Positions 16,422 to 24,345 of a stretch of 37,484 nucleotides of DNA are shown piece after piece. Position 1 is the first letter of the stretch. Each line of letters begins with the position of its first letter. The stretch spans positions 1 to 37,484 of the forward strand of contig CAJYHS010000072.1 of assembly GCA_913774715.1 (NCBI GenBank). The letters are read 5' to 3'. The DNA comes from an uncultured Siphonobacter sp. GTDB lineage: Bacteria > Bacteroidota > Bacteroidia > Cytophagales > Spirosomataceae. The translations under genes and the position numbers were made by a program. The notes beneath the pieces were generated by a model. That model saw nothing but the letters and a program-made list of their open reading frames with translations, made no database searches and had not been told where the DNA came from.

Positions 16422-17693
16422 TTATCTCTTAAGAATCCCTATTCCCACGGTACACCTTAGGCATTTACGTGGACTGCAATACGATTGCATCCATTCCAGT
16501 GCTCCCTGGGAATCCGCGGCGTTGTGGCATTTCAGCCCGTAACTTTTCCAGGAATCGACCCATGCATTCGTTTCTGAAGGCAGCTTTTCCAGTAATTCAA
16601 TGGCCCGATCCAGAAAGCTGGAATCGTCTTTGTACTGACTGAACGCCGTTAATAAAGGAACGACGGCATTGATAATCATTCGCTGGATGGTGTCCTTACC
16701 CAGATTAATGCGAACCTGTTTACTAGGCTTTTCAAAGGTATAGTGTGACTGCCAGTAAGATGAAGAGCTAACCTGCCACTGTTTTTCAATACTGCTGACT
16801 TCGGTATGGGTAAGGATGAAAGAAAAAAGAGACTGTGGCTGGGCGGCCAATTGAACGAGCTGTGCAATGCGAATGGTAGGAAAACTGGCCGGACGTAATC
16901 TTAAAAACTTCCAGACCGATGCAGGCATTGGTTCGATCTTATACTTTTTCAGCAGGTAATGGGCTTCTTTCTGTAATTGAACGGAATACTCATCTGATGG
17001 TTCTTTAGGAATTAAACCCGAAGATCCAAACAGTAAGGCCTCGATTTGGAAGGGTTGATCCCGGTGCTTGCGAAGAATTTTTAGCGGAACCTGGCGGGTC
17101 AGCCATTCCATGGGATCGGCGTTGAGCGACGCACCCATGGCTCGTCCTAACATCTGCCAGCTGGTTTCTTCCCAGTCGTGTTGAGTTGCTTTTAAAATCT
17201 GGTGTACCTTTTGTGCTTTCCGGGATAAGCGTTCGATCAGGGCACGATCCAGCATAGATCGCCGACTTATTTCTGTAGAAGTGGCAAAGTGAGCGTGGCA
17301 GGCGAGCGTTTCCTGCGATTCAAGTAAGGAACGATACTGGGTTATCTCACGCTTATCCGTACGGTTTTGAAGAATGAGGGTCGGAATCTCGGAACCGTCT
17401 TTTCTGAAAATGGGCAGATCGTGAATCCAGACTACGTGCAAAATGACGTTTTCGTACGCCTCATCAGTTTGATGAGTATGCCTGATCCAGTCGGAAGAGC
17501 GAATATGGATTTCTACTGTGCCTACCCATTTGATCTCATTAATGATAACCTGAGCATTCTGAAAGTCCGGCCCGGCGTGTGTATGGGCTTGCCCCGGTAA
17601 GAGTACTTGCAAGGGTTCACCTTGGTGCGATTGTAAATCAGTATGATCAAATTTCTGAAACTGCCAGAGGTAATGAATGAAATCTTCGGTCAT
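16422..17693 (-). CDS. DUF2851 family protein
   Basis: A 423-residue protein of the DUF2851 family, which is common in Bacteroidota and uncharacterised. Landmarks are MTEDFIHYLWQFQKFD at the start, PGQAHTHAGPDFQNAQVII (33-51), WVGTVEIHIRSSDWIRH (56-72) and the C-terminal cysteine-rich end NAADSQGALEWMQSYCSPRKCLRC. The C-x-x-C pair near the end could bind metal. It is a lone gene convergent with the cupin gene and divergent from PepSY. No function is assigned. Confidence 0.85.
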   Translation of the reverse strand: MTEDFIHYLWQFQKFDHTDLQSHQGEPLQVLLPGQAHTHAGPDFQNAQVIINEIKWVGTVEIHIRSSDWIRHTHQTDEAYENVILHVVWIHDLPIFRKDGSEIPTLILQNRTDKREITQYRSLLESQETLACHAHFATSTEISRRSMLDRALIERLSRKAQKVHQILKATQHDWEETSWQMLGRAMGASLNADPMEWLTRQVPLKILRKHRDQPFQIEALLFGSSGLIPKEPSDEYSVQLQKEAHYLLKKYKIEPMPASVWKFLRLRPASFPTIRIAQLVQLAAQPQSLFSFILTHTEVSSIEKQWQVSSSSYWQSHYTFEKPSKQVRINLGKDTIQRMIINAVVPLLTAFSQYKDDSSFLDRAIELLEKLPSETNAWVDSWKSYGLKCHNAADSQGALEWMQSYCSPRKCLRCTVGIGILKR

Positions 17694-18091
17694 CTTGCGT
17701 GAGTTTAGCCGAAAATTAGCGTATCGTATAGCAACTGCCGAACCGAAAAATAAGTATTAAGTACTATTTACATTTAAGTATTATTTTCATTTATCAATTT
17801 TGTTTTATAGACGTATTGACTGCTACTTGCGTTTTATAAATAAGTGAGGGCATCACTTCAGTAAGTTCTTTCTTTCATCATTTATTCGACCTGATTCACT
17901 CGGTCGAATTCAGGGCATAATTGATCTTATATCTCCTGATTATTAATCCCTTTAGATTGAGGGATAGTGTTTTCACCAGCCCTTTTTTGTTTGAAAGCCG
18001 AAAGGAGACAATTATAAATCTTTCTTAGACCAATTATAAATAAAGCAGAATTAATAAATTTGTCCTGATTTCTATAAATCGGATCAACGCA
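17694..18091. other. AT-rich divergent intergenic region
   Basis: About 400 bases without a supported gene, between the DUF2851 start and the PepSY gene. It holds an isolated hairpin (attcgacc 17884-17891 with ggtcgaat 17902-17909), a pair of 11-bp direct repeats, and a -7-like TAAATTTG. A 65-codon minus-strand open frame overlapping the PepSY start is not believed to be a gene. Confidence 0.6.
18009..18062 (+). promoter_or_regulatory. Direct repeats and promoter upstream of PepSY gene
   Basis: The word caattataaat occurs at 18009-18019 and again at 18031-18041, exactly 22 bp apart (two helical turns), and a perfect TAAATTTG -7 element lies at 18055-18062. The repeats end 13 bases before the -7 element and could be binding sites of an activator; no -33 TTG is seen at the usual spacing, which fits activator dependence. 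Confidence 0.45.
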
Positions 18092-19261
18092 ATGAGCTTT
18101 AAAAAATGGATGGGTCGGATACACCTCTACCTCGGCTTAGCCTCAGGATTGGTGGTTTTTGTAGTCGCCCTGACGGGTTGCATGCTGGCCTTCGAACAGG
18201 AGATTAAAAATGTAACGCAGCCGTATCGATTCGTTGAAAAGCCGGTTCAGGCCGTTCCTCTGGCTCCCTCCGCTTTACGAACCATTGCTGAGAAAGCTCT
18301 GCCCGGCAAAGCCGCTGATGGCGTTTTGTACGGGTTAACCAATCGCAGTGCCGAAGTAGGTTTCTATAATATAGATCCTGAATATTATTACGTCGTTTAT
18401 ATCAATCCGTACACGGGTAAAGTCCTGCACGTCTGGAATGAAGATGACGATTTCTTTCACTTCATTTTACACGGTCATTATTACCTCTGGTTACCCGCCA
18501 CCATCGGACAGCCGATTGTAGCCTCCGCGACCCTTATCTTTCTGGTGTTGTGCGTTTCGGGCCTGATTCTATGGTGGCCCAAAAACAAGGGTGCGGCCAA
18601 ACAACGCTTCAGTATCAAATGGAACGCCGCCTGGCGACGCAAAAATTATGATCTGCATAATGTGCTGGGTTTTTACGTGATGGCTTTGGGAATGGTCTTT
18701 GCCATTACCGGGTTGGTTTGGGGTTTTCAGTGGTTTTCGCAGGGACTATATACTGCCACGGGGGGCAAAGGCTCCGATGCCTACCTCATTCCTCCTTCCG
18801 ACACGACGGCTCTGGCCACTACGCCGCTCATGGGTCGAGTAGATCAAATCTGGCGGGATTATACCGTGAAGCATCCCCATCATCAGGGCTTGAATATATC
18901 TTTCCCGGAAGATAAGGTAAGCTCCATTTTTTCCTACGTAAATTACCGGGCCGGAACGTATTATAAGGTTGATTATCATTACTTTGATCAGCATTCGGGT
19001 AAGGAAATTGCTGCAACCGGTCCTTACAGTGGTAACTACGCCGATGCCAACGTTGCCCAACTCCTTCGCCGGATGAATTACGATATTCACGTGGGAGCCA
19101 TCTGGGGGTTGCCCGGTAAGATGCTGGCTTTTTTTGCCAGTCTGATCTGTGCCAGTTTGCCCATCACTGGAACGCTCATCTGGTGGGGACGGCGTAATAA
19201 AAAGAAGCCTCAAACCAAAACCAGACGAGTAGCGGTACAGTCAACAACCGTGATTTCATAA
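18092..19261 (+). CDS. PepSY-associated transmembrane protein
   Basis: A 389-residue inner-membrane protein with about four membrane segments. The first is LYLGLASGLVVFVVALTGCML (about 12-32), followed by a PepSY domain region with HVWNEDDDFFHFILHGHYYLW, then segments around 145-170 and 200-222, and a last one near 350-370. Such proteins (PiuB/FecR-neighbour type) are often linked to ferric-siderophore reduction; histidine pairs in the helices (HGHYY, YDLHNVLGFY) may bind haem. Ended by a strong terminator 20 bases after the stop, so it is a separate unit from susC. Regulation may use the upstream direct repeats. Confidence 0.88.
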   Translation: MSFKKWMGRIHLYLGLASGLVVFVVALTGCMLAFEQEIKNVTQPYRFVEKPVQAVPLAPSALRTIAEKALPGKAADGVLYGLTNRSAEVGFYNIDPEYYYVVYINPYTGKVLHVWNEDDDFFHFILHGHYYLWLPATIGQPIVASATLIFLVLCVSGLILWWPKNKGAAKQRFSIKWNAAWRRKNYDLHNVLGFYVMALGMVFAITGLVWGFQWFSQGLYTATGGKGSDAYLIPPSDTTALATTPLMGRVDQIWRDYTVKHPHHQGLNISFPEDKVSSIFSYVNYRAGTYYKVDYHYFDQHSGKEIAATGPYSGNYADANVAQLLRRMNYDIHVGAIWGLPGKMLAFFASLICASLPITGTLIWWGRRNKKKPQTKTRRVAVQSTTVIS

Positions 19262-19283
19262 ACAATAAGATTCAATTTTTAGC

Positions 19284-19316
19284 AGGGTAACAGTCAGGGA
19301 CTGTTACCCTTTTTTC
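19284..19316 (+). terminator. Terminator after PepSY gene
   Basis: Perfect 10-bp stem agggtaacag (19284-19293) with ctgttaccct (19301-19310), 7-base loop, TTTTTT tail. Confidence 0.9.
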
Positions 19317-19419
19317 ATTCTATTTTATACGCATCATTTCAGCGAACAATCCCTGAAAAGTAGATAAGATGATATACTGCCTTGTGAACATGATATAGAT
19401 GAATGGCTTTTAGTCATTC

Positions 19420-19427
19420 TATTTTTG
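19420..19427 (+). promoter_or_regulatory. -7 element candidate for susC operon
   Basis: TATTTTTG matches TAnnTTTG, but no -33 TTG is seen at the right distance. It would give a leader of about 130 bases before susC. Confidence 0.35.
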
Positions 19428-19565
19428 TAAAATGAATTCTGCTGATTTTGGGTAGAATTCCTCTTCCTCCAAAACTTTCAGTACCCGAAACTACCTGCAC
19501 TGCGGATTTCTGATTTCCAAAAACGTTACCCTACACGTTTTAAATAGTCTTTTAAACCTGTTTAA

Positions 19566-22500
19566 ATGATGAAAAAAACATTACTGCCCGTACTGGCTTT
19601 GCTGGTGGGCAGCTGGCTCAGGCCTGTCTCTGCTCAAAACCTATTTATTGCCCGGGCGAATTCCTGGCCGCAGCAACGTCAGCTGGCCAGCCCTAAGGCA
19701 ACGCTTACCGGAATTGTATCCGAGGAGAAAGGCGGTGCGGTTCCCGGAGCAACCGTGCGATTAAAGAGCAATCCCTCGATTGGTACGACCACCGATAACG
19801 AGGGGAAGTTTACGATCGTCGTTCCCGAAACTAGTGGAACCCTGGTCATTACTTCCGTAGGTTACCTGCCCACCGAAGTAGACATTGCTAACCAGACTTC
19901 CTTTAACATCGTGTTGAAAGCCGACACGAAAAGCCTGGATGAGGTTATCGTGGTGGGCTACGGCACCCAACGCAAACGCGATTTAACCGGCTCAATAGTT
20001 TCGGTCAAAGGACAGGATATCATCAATGTTCCGGTCACTACGCCCGTGGAGGCCTTGCAGGGGAAGATACCCGGAGCGGACATTACCCGGGCCAATGGCT
20101 ACGCTGGGCAGGGAGCTTCCATTCGTCTGCGGGGGAACCGTTCGATCGCCAATCCGAGCAATTCCAACAACGTACTGTACATTGTCGACGGCGTACAGGG
20201 CGTGAGTGCGGCGGATGTAAATCCCAATGATATAGAATCGGTAGAAGTCCTGAAAGATGCTTCATCCACCGCCATCTACGGTTCACGCGGGGCCAACGGA
20301 GTTATCATCATTACCACCAAACGCGGTTCGAGCAACCGGGCCAAACTGAGCCTGAATTCTTACGCCGGGATTTCTAATGTGGCGGGTTATGGTGAGTTTA
20401 TGAACGGCGACGAATACGTGGCTTTCCGCCGGGAAGCCTTTCGGGCAACGGGTACCTGGGCGAGCCCGGCAGATGATTCCCGAATCTTTAATGCGAATCA
20501 GTTGCAGGCCATCCAGAATCGGGATTTTACGAACTGGCCCGACCAGTTACTGAATCAGGGCTTTCAGCAGGATCACCAGATCGGTATCACCGGCGGTTCG
20601 GAAAAGACGAAGGTCTATTTCTCCGGGGGCTATTTTCAGGAAAAAGGATTACTGAAGCTGGATGAATACAAACGGTATTCCACCCGTCTGAACATCGATC
20701 AAACCATCAATGACTGGGTGAAAGTCGGTATACAATCGCAGCTGGCGTATATTAATAACGACATCCGCCGGGATCCACTGGCTACGGCTTCGCGGATTTT
20801 ACCGCTGGGCTCGCCTTACGATGCGGAAGGAAATTTCATCACGTTTCCTTTGGGCGGAACGGTCATTAACCCACTGGCCGACGAACAGCCGGGAGCGTAT
20901 AAACGCAATACCAAAACCAATCGCGGAACGGTATCGGCTTACGTAGAACTGTCTCCGCTCAAGGGCCTGACCCTGCGGTCTACCTTCGGAGCTATTTTCT
21001 CGACTTCGGAAGCCGGGAGTTTTTACGCTCGTAACACCATTGATGGGCGGGGAGCCAACTCGCAGGCTTCAATCACGAATAACCAGAGCCGCAACCTGAG
21101 CTGGGAAAACGTGCTGACGTATAAAAAAGAAATTCAGGATCATTCGCTGACCGTAACGGGGGTGGCGAGTTATCTGTCCTTCACTAATACTTCGAGTTAT
21201 GCCGGGGGTAATAATCAGCTCATTCCCAGTCAGTTTTTTTATAACCTGACGGCTGCTAACCAGAACCCTTTTTACGGCAGCGGATTCAGTGAAAACAAGC
21301 TGATTTCATTTACGGGCCGGGTGAATTACAGCTTTAAAGGAAAATATCTGTTAACTGTAACGGGTCGGAACGATGGTTCCTCGAAACTGGGCGAAGGTAA
21401 CAAATGGGCTTTCTTCCCATCCGTAGGTCTGGGCTGGCGGATCATTGACGAAAATTTCATGAAAAGCCTGACCTTCCTGACCGACCTAAAACTACGAGCG
21501 AGTCATGGCGTTTCGGGAAATGACGTCATCAATGCCTACGCGACACAGAACTCCCTGACGACGACACCATTTTCCTATAACGACGGAAATGCGGCCAATG
21601 CCTACACCATAACACCTACTATTGGCAACAGTGCCTTACGCTGGGAGTTAACTACCACGACCGATTTCGGGCTGGATTTTGGTCTGTTCAATAACCGCAT
21701 CACCGGAAGTTTCGATTATTATGATGCTCGCACTAATGACCTGATTTTTCCCTATACCTTACCGCTTTCGACGGGGGTAACTACCGTAAACCGGAACATT
21801 GGCAAGACCCGCAACCGGGGGCTGGAAATTGGAATTCAGACGCAGAATATCAATCGGAATGGCTTTAGCTGGTCGACGAATTTCACCTTTGCCCGCAACC
21901 GCGAAACCATTGAATTCCTACCCAACGGAAACGTCATCGCCGATGATTACCGGAGTTCACTGATTCAGGGACAACCCGCTCAGATTTATTACGATTACCG
22001 GAAACTAGGCATCTGGCAAACGGGGGAAGAGTCGGAAGCGGCTCGGTATAACGCCATTCCCGGGGATATTAAAATCGCGGATTTGAACAATGACGGGAAG
22101 ATCGATGGACAGGATCGGACGATTATTGGTTCGCGGGTACCGAAGTGGACAGGTGGGTTAACTAACGACTTACGCTACAAAGGCTTTGATCTGAACGTGT
22201 TAATTATCGCTCGCGTCGGTCAGTGGATCAGCTCGGATTATTACGCCAAATACGTGCGGAGCGGCAGTGAAAACGGAGCTCGCGTGGATTACTGGACGCC
22301 CGAAAATCCTACCAACGAATACCCCCGGCCCAACGCCACGAGGAGTTCGGCCTATGTAACCACGCTGACGGAACGGGAAGCCTCCTTCGCCAAAATCCGG
22401 AACGTGACCCTGGGGTATACCTTCCCGAAAACCTGGATGCAGCGAATCAAAGTGGATAACTTGCGGTTATACATCTCCGGCAAAAACCTCTATACGCTCA

Positions 22501-22592
22501 GTAACCTGAAGGACTTCGATCCTGAAGGCGAAGGCGTGATTGACCGTCCGCTAAACCGCTTGTACGTGATGGGTATTAATCTCGCATTTTAG
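19566..22592 (+). CDS. SusC/RagA-family TonB-linked outer-membrane transporter
   Basis: A 1008-residue TonB-dependent transporter. A signal peptide (1-23, PVSAQ) is followed by a carboxypeptidase-regulatory-like domain (about 45-118, TGIVSEEKGGAVPGATVRL), the TonB box DEVIVVGYG (125-133), the plug (about 140-260, with LYIVDGVQG and VLKDASSTAIYGSRGANGVI) and a 22-strand barrel ending in VMGINLAF. With the SusD lipoprotein it imports oligosaccharides across the outer membrane. No STN/secretin-like domain precedes the regulatory-like domain, so it is not the FecA-type that binds an anti-sigma factor. The stop lies one base before susD ATG. GC content looks higher than in neighbours. Confidence 0.95.
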   Translation: MMKKTLLPVLALLVGSWLRPVSAQNLFIARANSWPQQRQLASPKATLTGIVSEEKGGAVPGATVRLKSNPSIGTTTDNEGKFTIVVPETSGTLVITSVGYLPTEVDIANQTSFNIVLKADTKSLDEVIVVGYGTQRKRDLTGSIVSVKGQDIINVPVTTPVEALQGKIPGADITRANGYAGQGASIRLRGNRSIANPSNSNNVLYIVDGVQGVSAADVNPNDIESVEVLKDASSTAIYGSRGANGVIIITTKRGSSNRAKLSLNSYAGISNVAGYGEFMNGDEYVAFRREAFRATGTWASPADDSRIFNANQLQAIQNRDFTNWPDQLLNQGFQQDHQIGITGGSEKTKVYFSGGYFQEKGLLKLDEYKRYSTRLNIDQTINDWVKVGIQSQLAYINNDIRRDPLATASRILPLGSPYDAEGNFITFPLGGTVINPLADEQPGAYKRNTKTNRGTVSAYVELSPLKGLTLRSTFGAIFSTSEAGSFYARNTIDGRGANSQASITNNQSRNLSWENVLTYKKEIQDHSLTVTGVASYLSFTNTSSYAGGNNQLIPSQFFYNLTAANQNPFYGSGFSENKLISFTGRVNYSFKGKYLLTVTGRNDGSSKLGEGNKWAFFPSVGLGWRIIDENFMKSLTFLTDLKLRASHGVSGNDVINAYATQNSLTTTPFSYNDGNAANAYTITPTIGNSALRWELTTTTDFGLDFGLFNNRITGSFDYYDARTNDLIFPYTLPLSTGVTTVNRNIGKTRNRGLEIGIQTQNINRNGFSWSTNFTFARNRETIEFLPNGNVIADDYRSSLIQGQPAQIYYDYRKLGIWQTGEESEAARYNAIPGDIKIADLNNDGKIDGQDRTIIGSRVPKWTGGLTNDLRYKGFDLNVLIIARVGQWISSDYYAKYVRSGSENGARVDYWTPENPTNEYPRPNATRSSAYVTTLTEREASFAKIRNVTLGYTFPKTWMQRIKVDNLRLYISGKNLYTLSNLKDFDPEGEGVIDRPLNRLYVMGINLAF

Positions 22593-22593
22593 A

Positions 22594-24246
22594 ATGAACA
22601 CGCGAATGAAAAACTATACAAGTGTCTGGGTAATGGCAGGACTGGTGAGCCTGTTGTTCTCCTGCCAGTCTCAATTGCGGGAATATAATCCCGGTGGCTC
22701 GACTGCCGAAAATTTATTTACCACACCCGAAGGCATCGAAGCGGGTGTAAACGGAGTGTATACCTATAACCGATTTTTTTACGGCAAAGAAGAAGGACAC
22801 GGTTTGCTGGAGATGGGTTCTGATCTCTGGACCAACGCCGCGAACAATGGCAATACGGGTAGTAACGGTAATTTCCCTCAGCCTTCTCTCATGAATTACC
22901 AGGGACTGATTGCAGATAACCCCTGGGTAAGAAGCCGGATGTGGCAACAGAATTACGCGGCCATTAACCTGGCGAACTCCGTGCTGAAATATTTACCGGA
23001 TGCGGGCGTAACGCCGGTCCGGTTGGCCGAGCTGGAGGGCGAAACCCGTTTTCTTCGGGCCTGGCATTACTGGCATCTGGTGGAAAGTTTCGGCCCGGTT
23101 CCGCTGAATCTGGAACCAACGGACGGGATAGTTACTACCGCCACCCGTGCTTCAGTAGACCGAGTGTACGAACAGATTTTAGCCGACTTACAATTTGCCG
23201 TAACCACCGTTCCGGTCACGACGACGGATTACGGTCGGGTTACTCGTCCCGTGGCGGAGGCCTTTTTAGCCAAAATTCACCTGACCCGTGGCAATAACCG
23301 CGAAGCCAGTAACTACGCCACGAAAGTGTTACAGAGCTACAGTTACCGATTATTGACGAATTACTCGGAGTTATGGAACATGAGTAATCAGCGAAATTCG
23401 GAGGTAATGTGGGCGGTGAATTATTCCACTAATCTGGCGTTCAACGCGGGAAGTAACGTCAGTCATACGCTGTACCTGATGGAATATAACACCCTGCCGG
23501 GTATGCGACGCGATGTCGCGAATGGATTCCCCAATGTGCGATACATGCCGACCTTGTTTCTGCTGAATCTGTTCAACGAGCAGAACGATGCCCGGTATAA
23601 TGCTTCGTTTAAATCGGCTTGGTTCTCAAATGAACCCGATGCCAGCCGCCGTCCGGCGGGAGTGAACGTGGGCGATACGGCCGTTTTCGTTTCCAAAAAT
23701 GCCGTATCTGCTGCCTTTCGTCAGTCCAGAAATTACCGGATTTATGATGTAAATGATGTCTATCAGACCAACGGAACCCCGAAAGATCGGTTCCATTACG
23801 TATCCCTGAGAAAATTTGACGACCCCACCCGAGCTTCTGAAACGGAAACGCAAAGTTCTCGTGATGCCTACCTCATGCGGTTTTCGGAAGTGTACTTACT
23901 GGCGGCCGAAGCCCAGCTGAAATTAGGCCGGGCTGACTCCGCAGCTTATTACCTCAATCAGGTACGGACGCGGGCGGCCCTGCCCGGTCGGCAATCACAG
24001 ATGCAGGTGACGGCTGCTGAAGTAAGCCTGGATTTTATTCTGGACGAAAGAGCCCGGGAGCTGGCTGGCGAACAACTTCGCTGGTTTGATCTCAAGCGAA
24101 CGAACAAGCTGGTCGAACGCGTGCGGAAGTATAATCCCGACGCTGCTCCGTACATTCAGAACTTCCACGTCCTGCGGCCCATTCCGCAGAGCGAGCTGGA
24201 CGCCGTCACCAATAAAGGCGATTTCCAACAGAATGAAGGCTATTAG
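22594..24246 (+). CDS. SusD/RagB-family glycan-binding lipoprotein
   Basis: A 550-residue surface lipoprotein. A type II signal peptide ends in the lipobox LLFSC (26-30 region), followed by QLREYNPGG. The helical TPR core and SusD hallmarks are seen: RFLRAWHYWHLVESFGPVPL (about 150-169), AEAFLAKIHLTRGN, and a C-terminal block with LRWFDLKRTNKLVERV, then FHVLRPIPQSELD. It caps the SusC barrel and captures glycan. ATG 22594 follows the susC stop by one base; an in-frame ATG four codons later (MKNYTSVW) is an alternative. Essential partner of the preceding gene. Confidence 0.95.
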   Translation: MNTRMKNYTSVWVMAGLVSLLFSCQSQLREYNPGGSTAENLFTTPEGIEAGVNGVYTYNRFFYGKEEGHGLLEMGSDLWTNAANNGNTGSNGNFPQPSLMNYQGLIADNPWVRSRMWQQNYAAINLANSVLKYLPDAGVTPVRLAELEGETRFLRAWHYWHLVESFGPVPLNLEPTDGIVTTATRASVDRVYEQILADLQFAVTTVPVTTTDYGRVTRPVAEAFLAKIHLTRGNNREASNYATKVLQSYSYRLLTNYSELWNMSNQRNSEVMWAVNYSTNLAFNAGSNVSHTLYLMEYNTLPGMRRDVANGFPNVRYMPTLFLLNLFNEQNDARYNASFKSAWFSNEPDASRRPAGVNVGDTAVFVSKNAVSAAFRQSRNYRIYDVNDVYQTNGTPKDRFHYVSLRKFDDPTRASETETQSSRDAYLMRFSEVYLLAAEAQLKLGRADSAAYYLNQVRTRAALPGRQSQMQVTAAEVSLDFILDERARELAGEQLRWFDLKRTNKLVERVRKYNPDAAPYIQNFHVLRPIPQSELDAVTNKGDFQQNEGY

Positions 24247-24271
24247 GCAAGGATGAAGCAGGATGGTTTTT

Positions 24272-24324
24272 GAGAAGAGACGTTAGATGATACGGTACCT
24301 ACCTGTTATCTTTCGTCTCTTCTC
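24272..24324 (+). other. Hairpin in susD - GH106 gap
   Basis: A perfect 11-bp stem gagaagagacg (24272-24282) pairs with cgtctcttctc (24314-24324) around a 31-base interior. The tail tgttta is poor for a terminator, so it may reduce rather than stop read-through or stabilise the susCD message. Its agagacg/cgtctct core resembles the ends of the gtagagacg repeats. Confidence 0.55.
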
Positions 24325-24345
24325 TGTTTATTCCTTTACTCCGAA

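Larger units (their letters stand above)
19262..19565. other. Intergenic region between PepSY and SusC genes
   Basis: After the PepSY terminator about 250 bases remain. They include a -7-like TATTTTTG at 19420-19427, giving a leader of about 130 bases before susC, and no open frame of note. No riboswitch or clear operator was recognised. Confidence 0.55.

Noticed and set aside
17884-17909. 8-bp hairpin as terminator or Fur box
   Set aside because: No T tail, and the sequence does not resemble a Fur operator; position only suggestive.
17927-18124. 65-codon minus-strand frame over the PepSY start
   Set aside because: It overlaps the promoter and start of the PepSY gene, is AT-rich and shows no family pattern.
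19262-19565. Possible riboswitch or ECF-linked element before susC
   Set aside because: No conserved structure or sigma/anti-sigma genes were seen.
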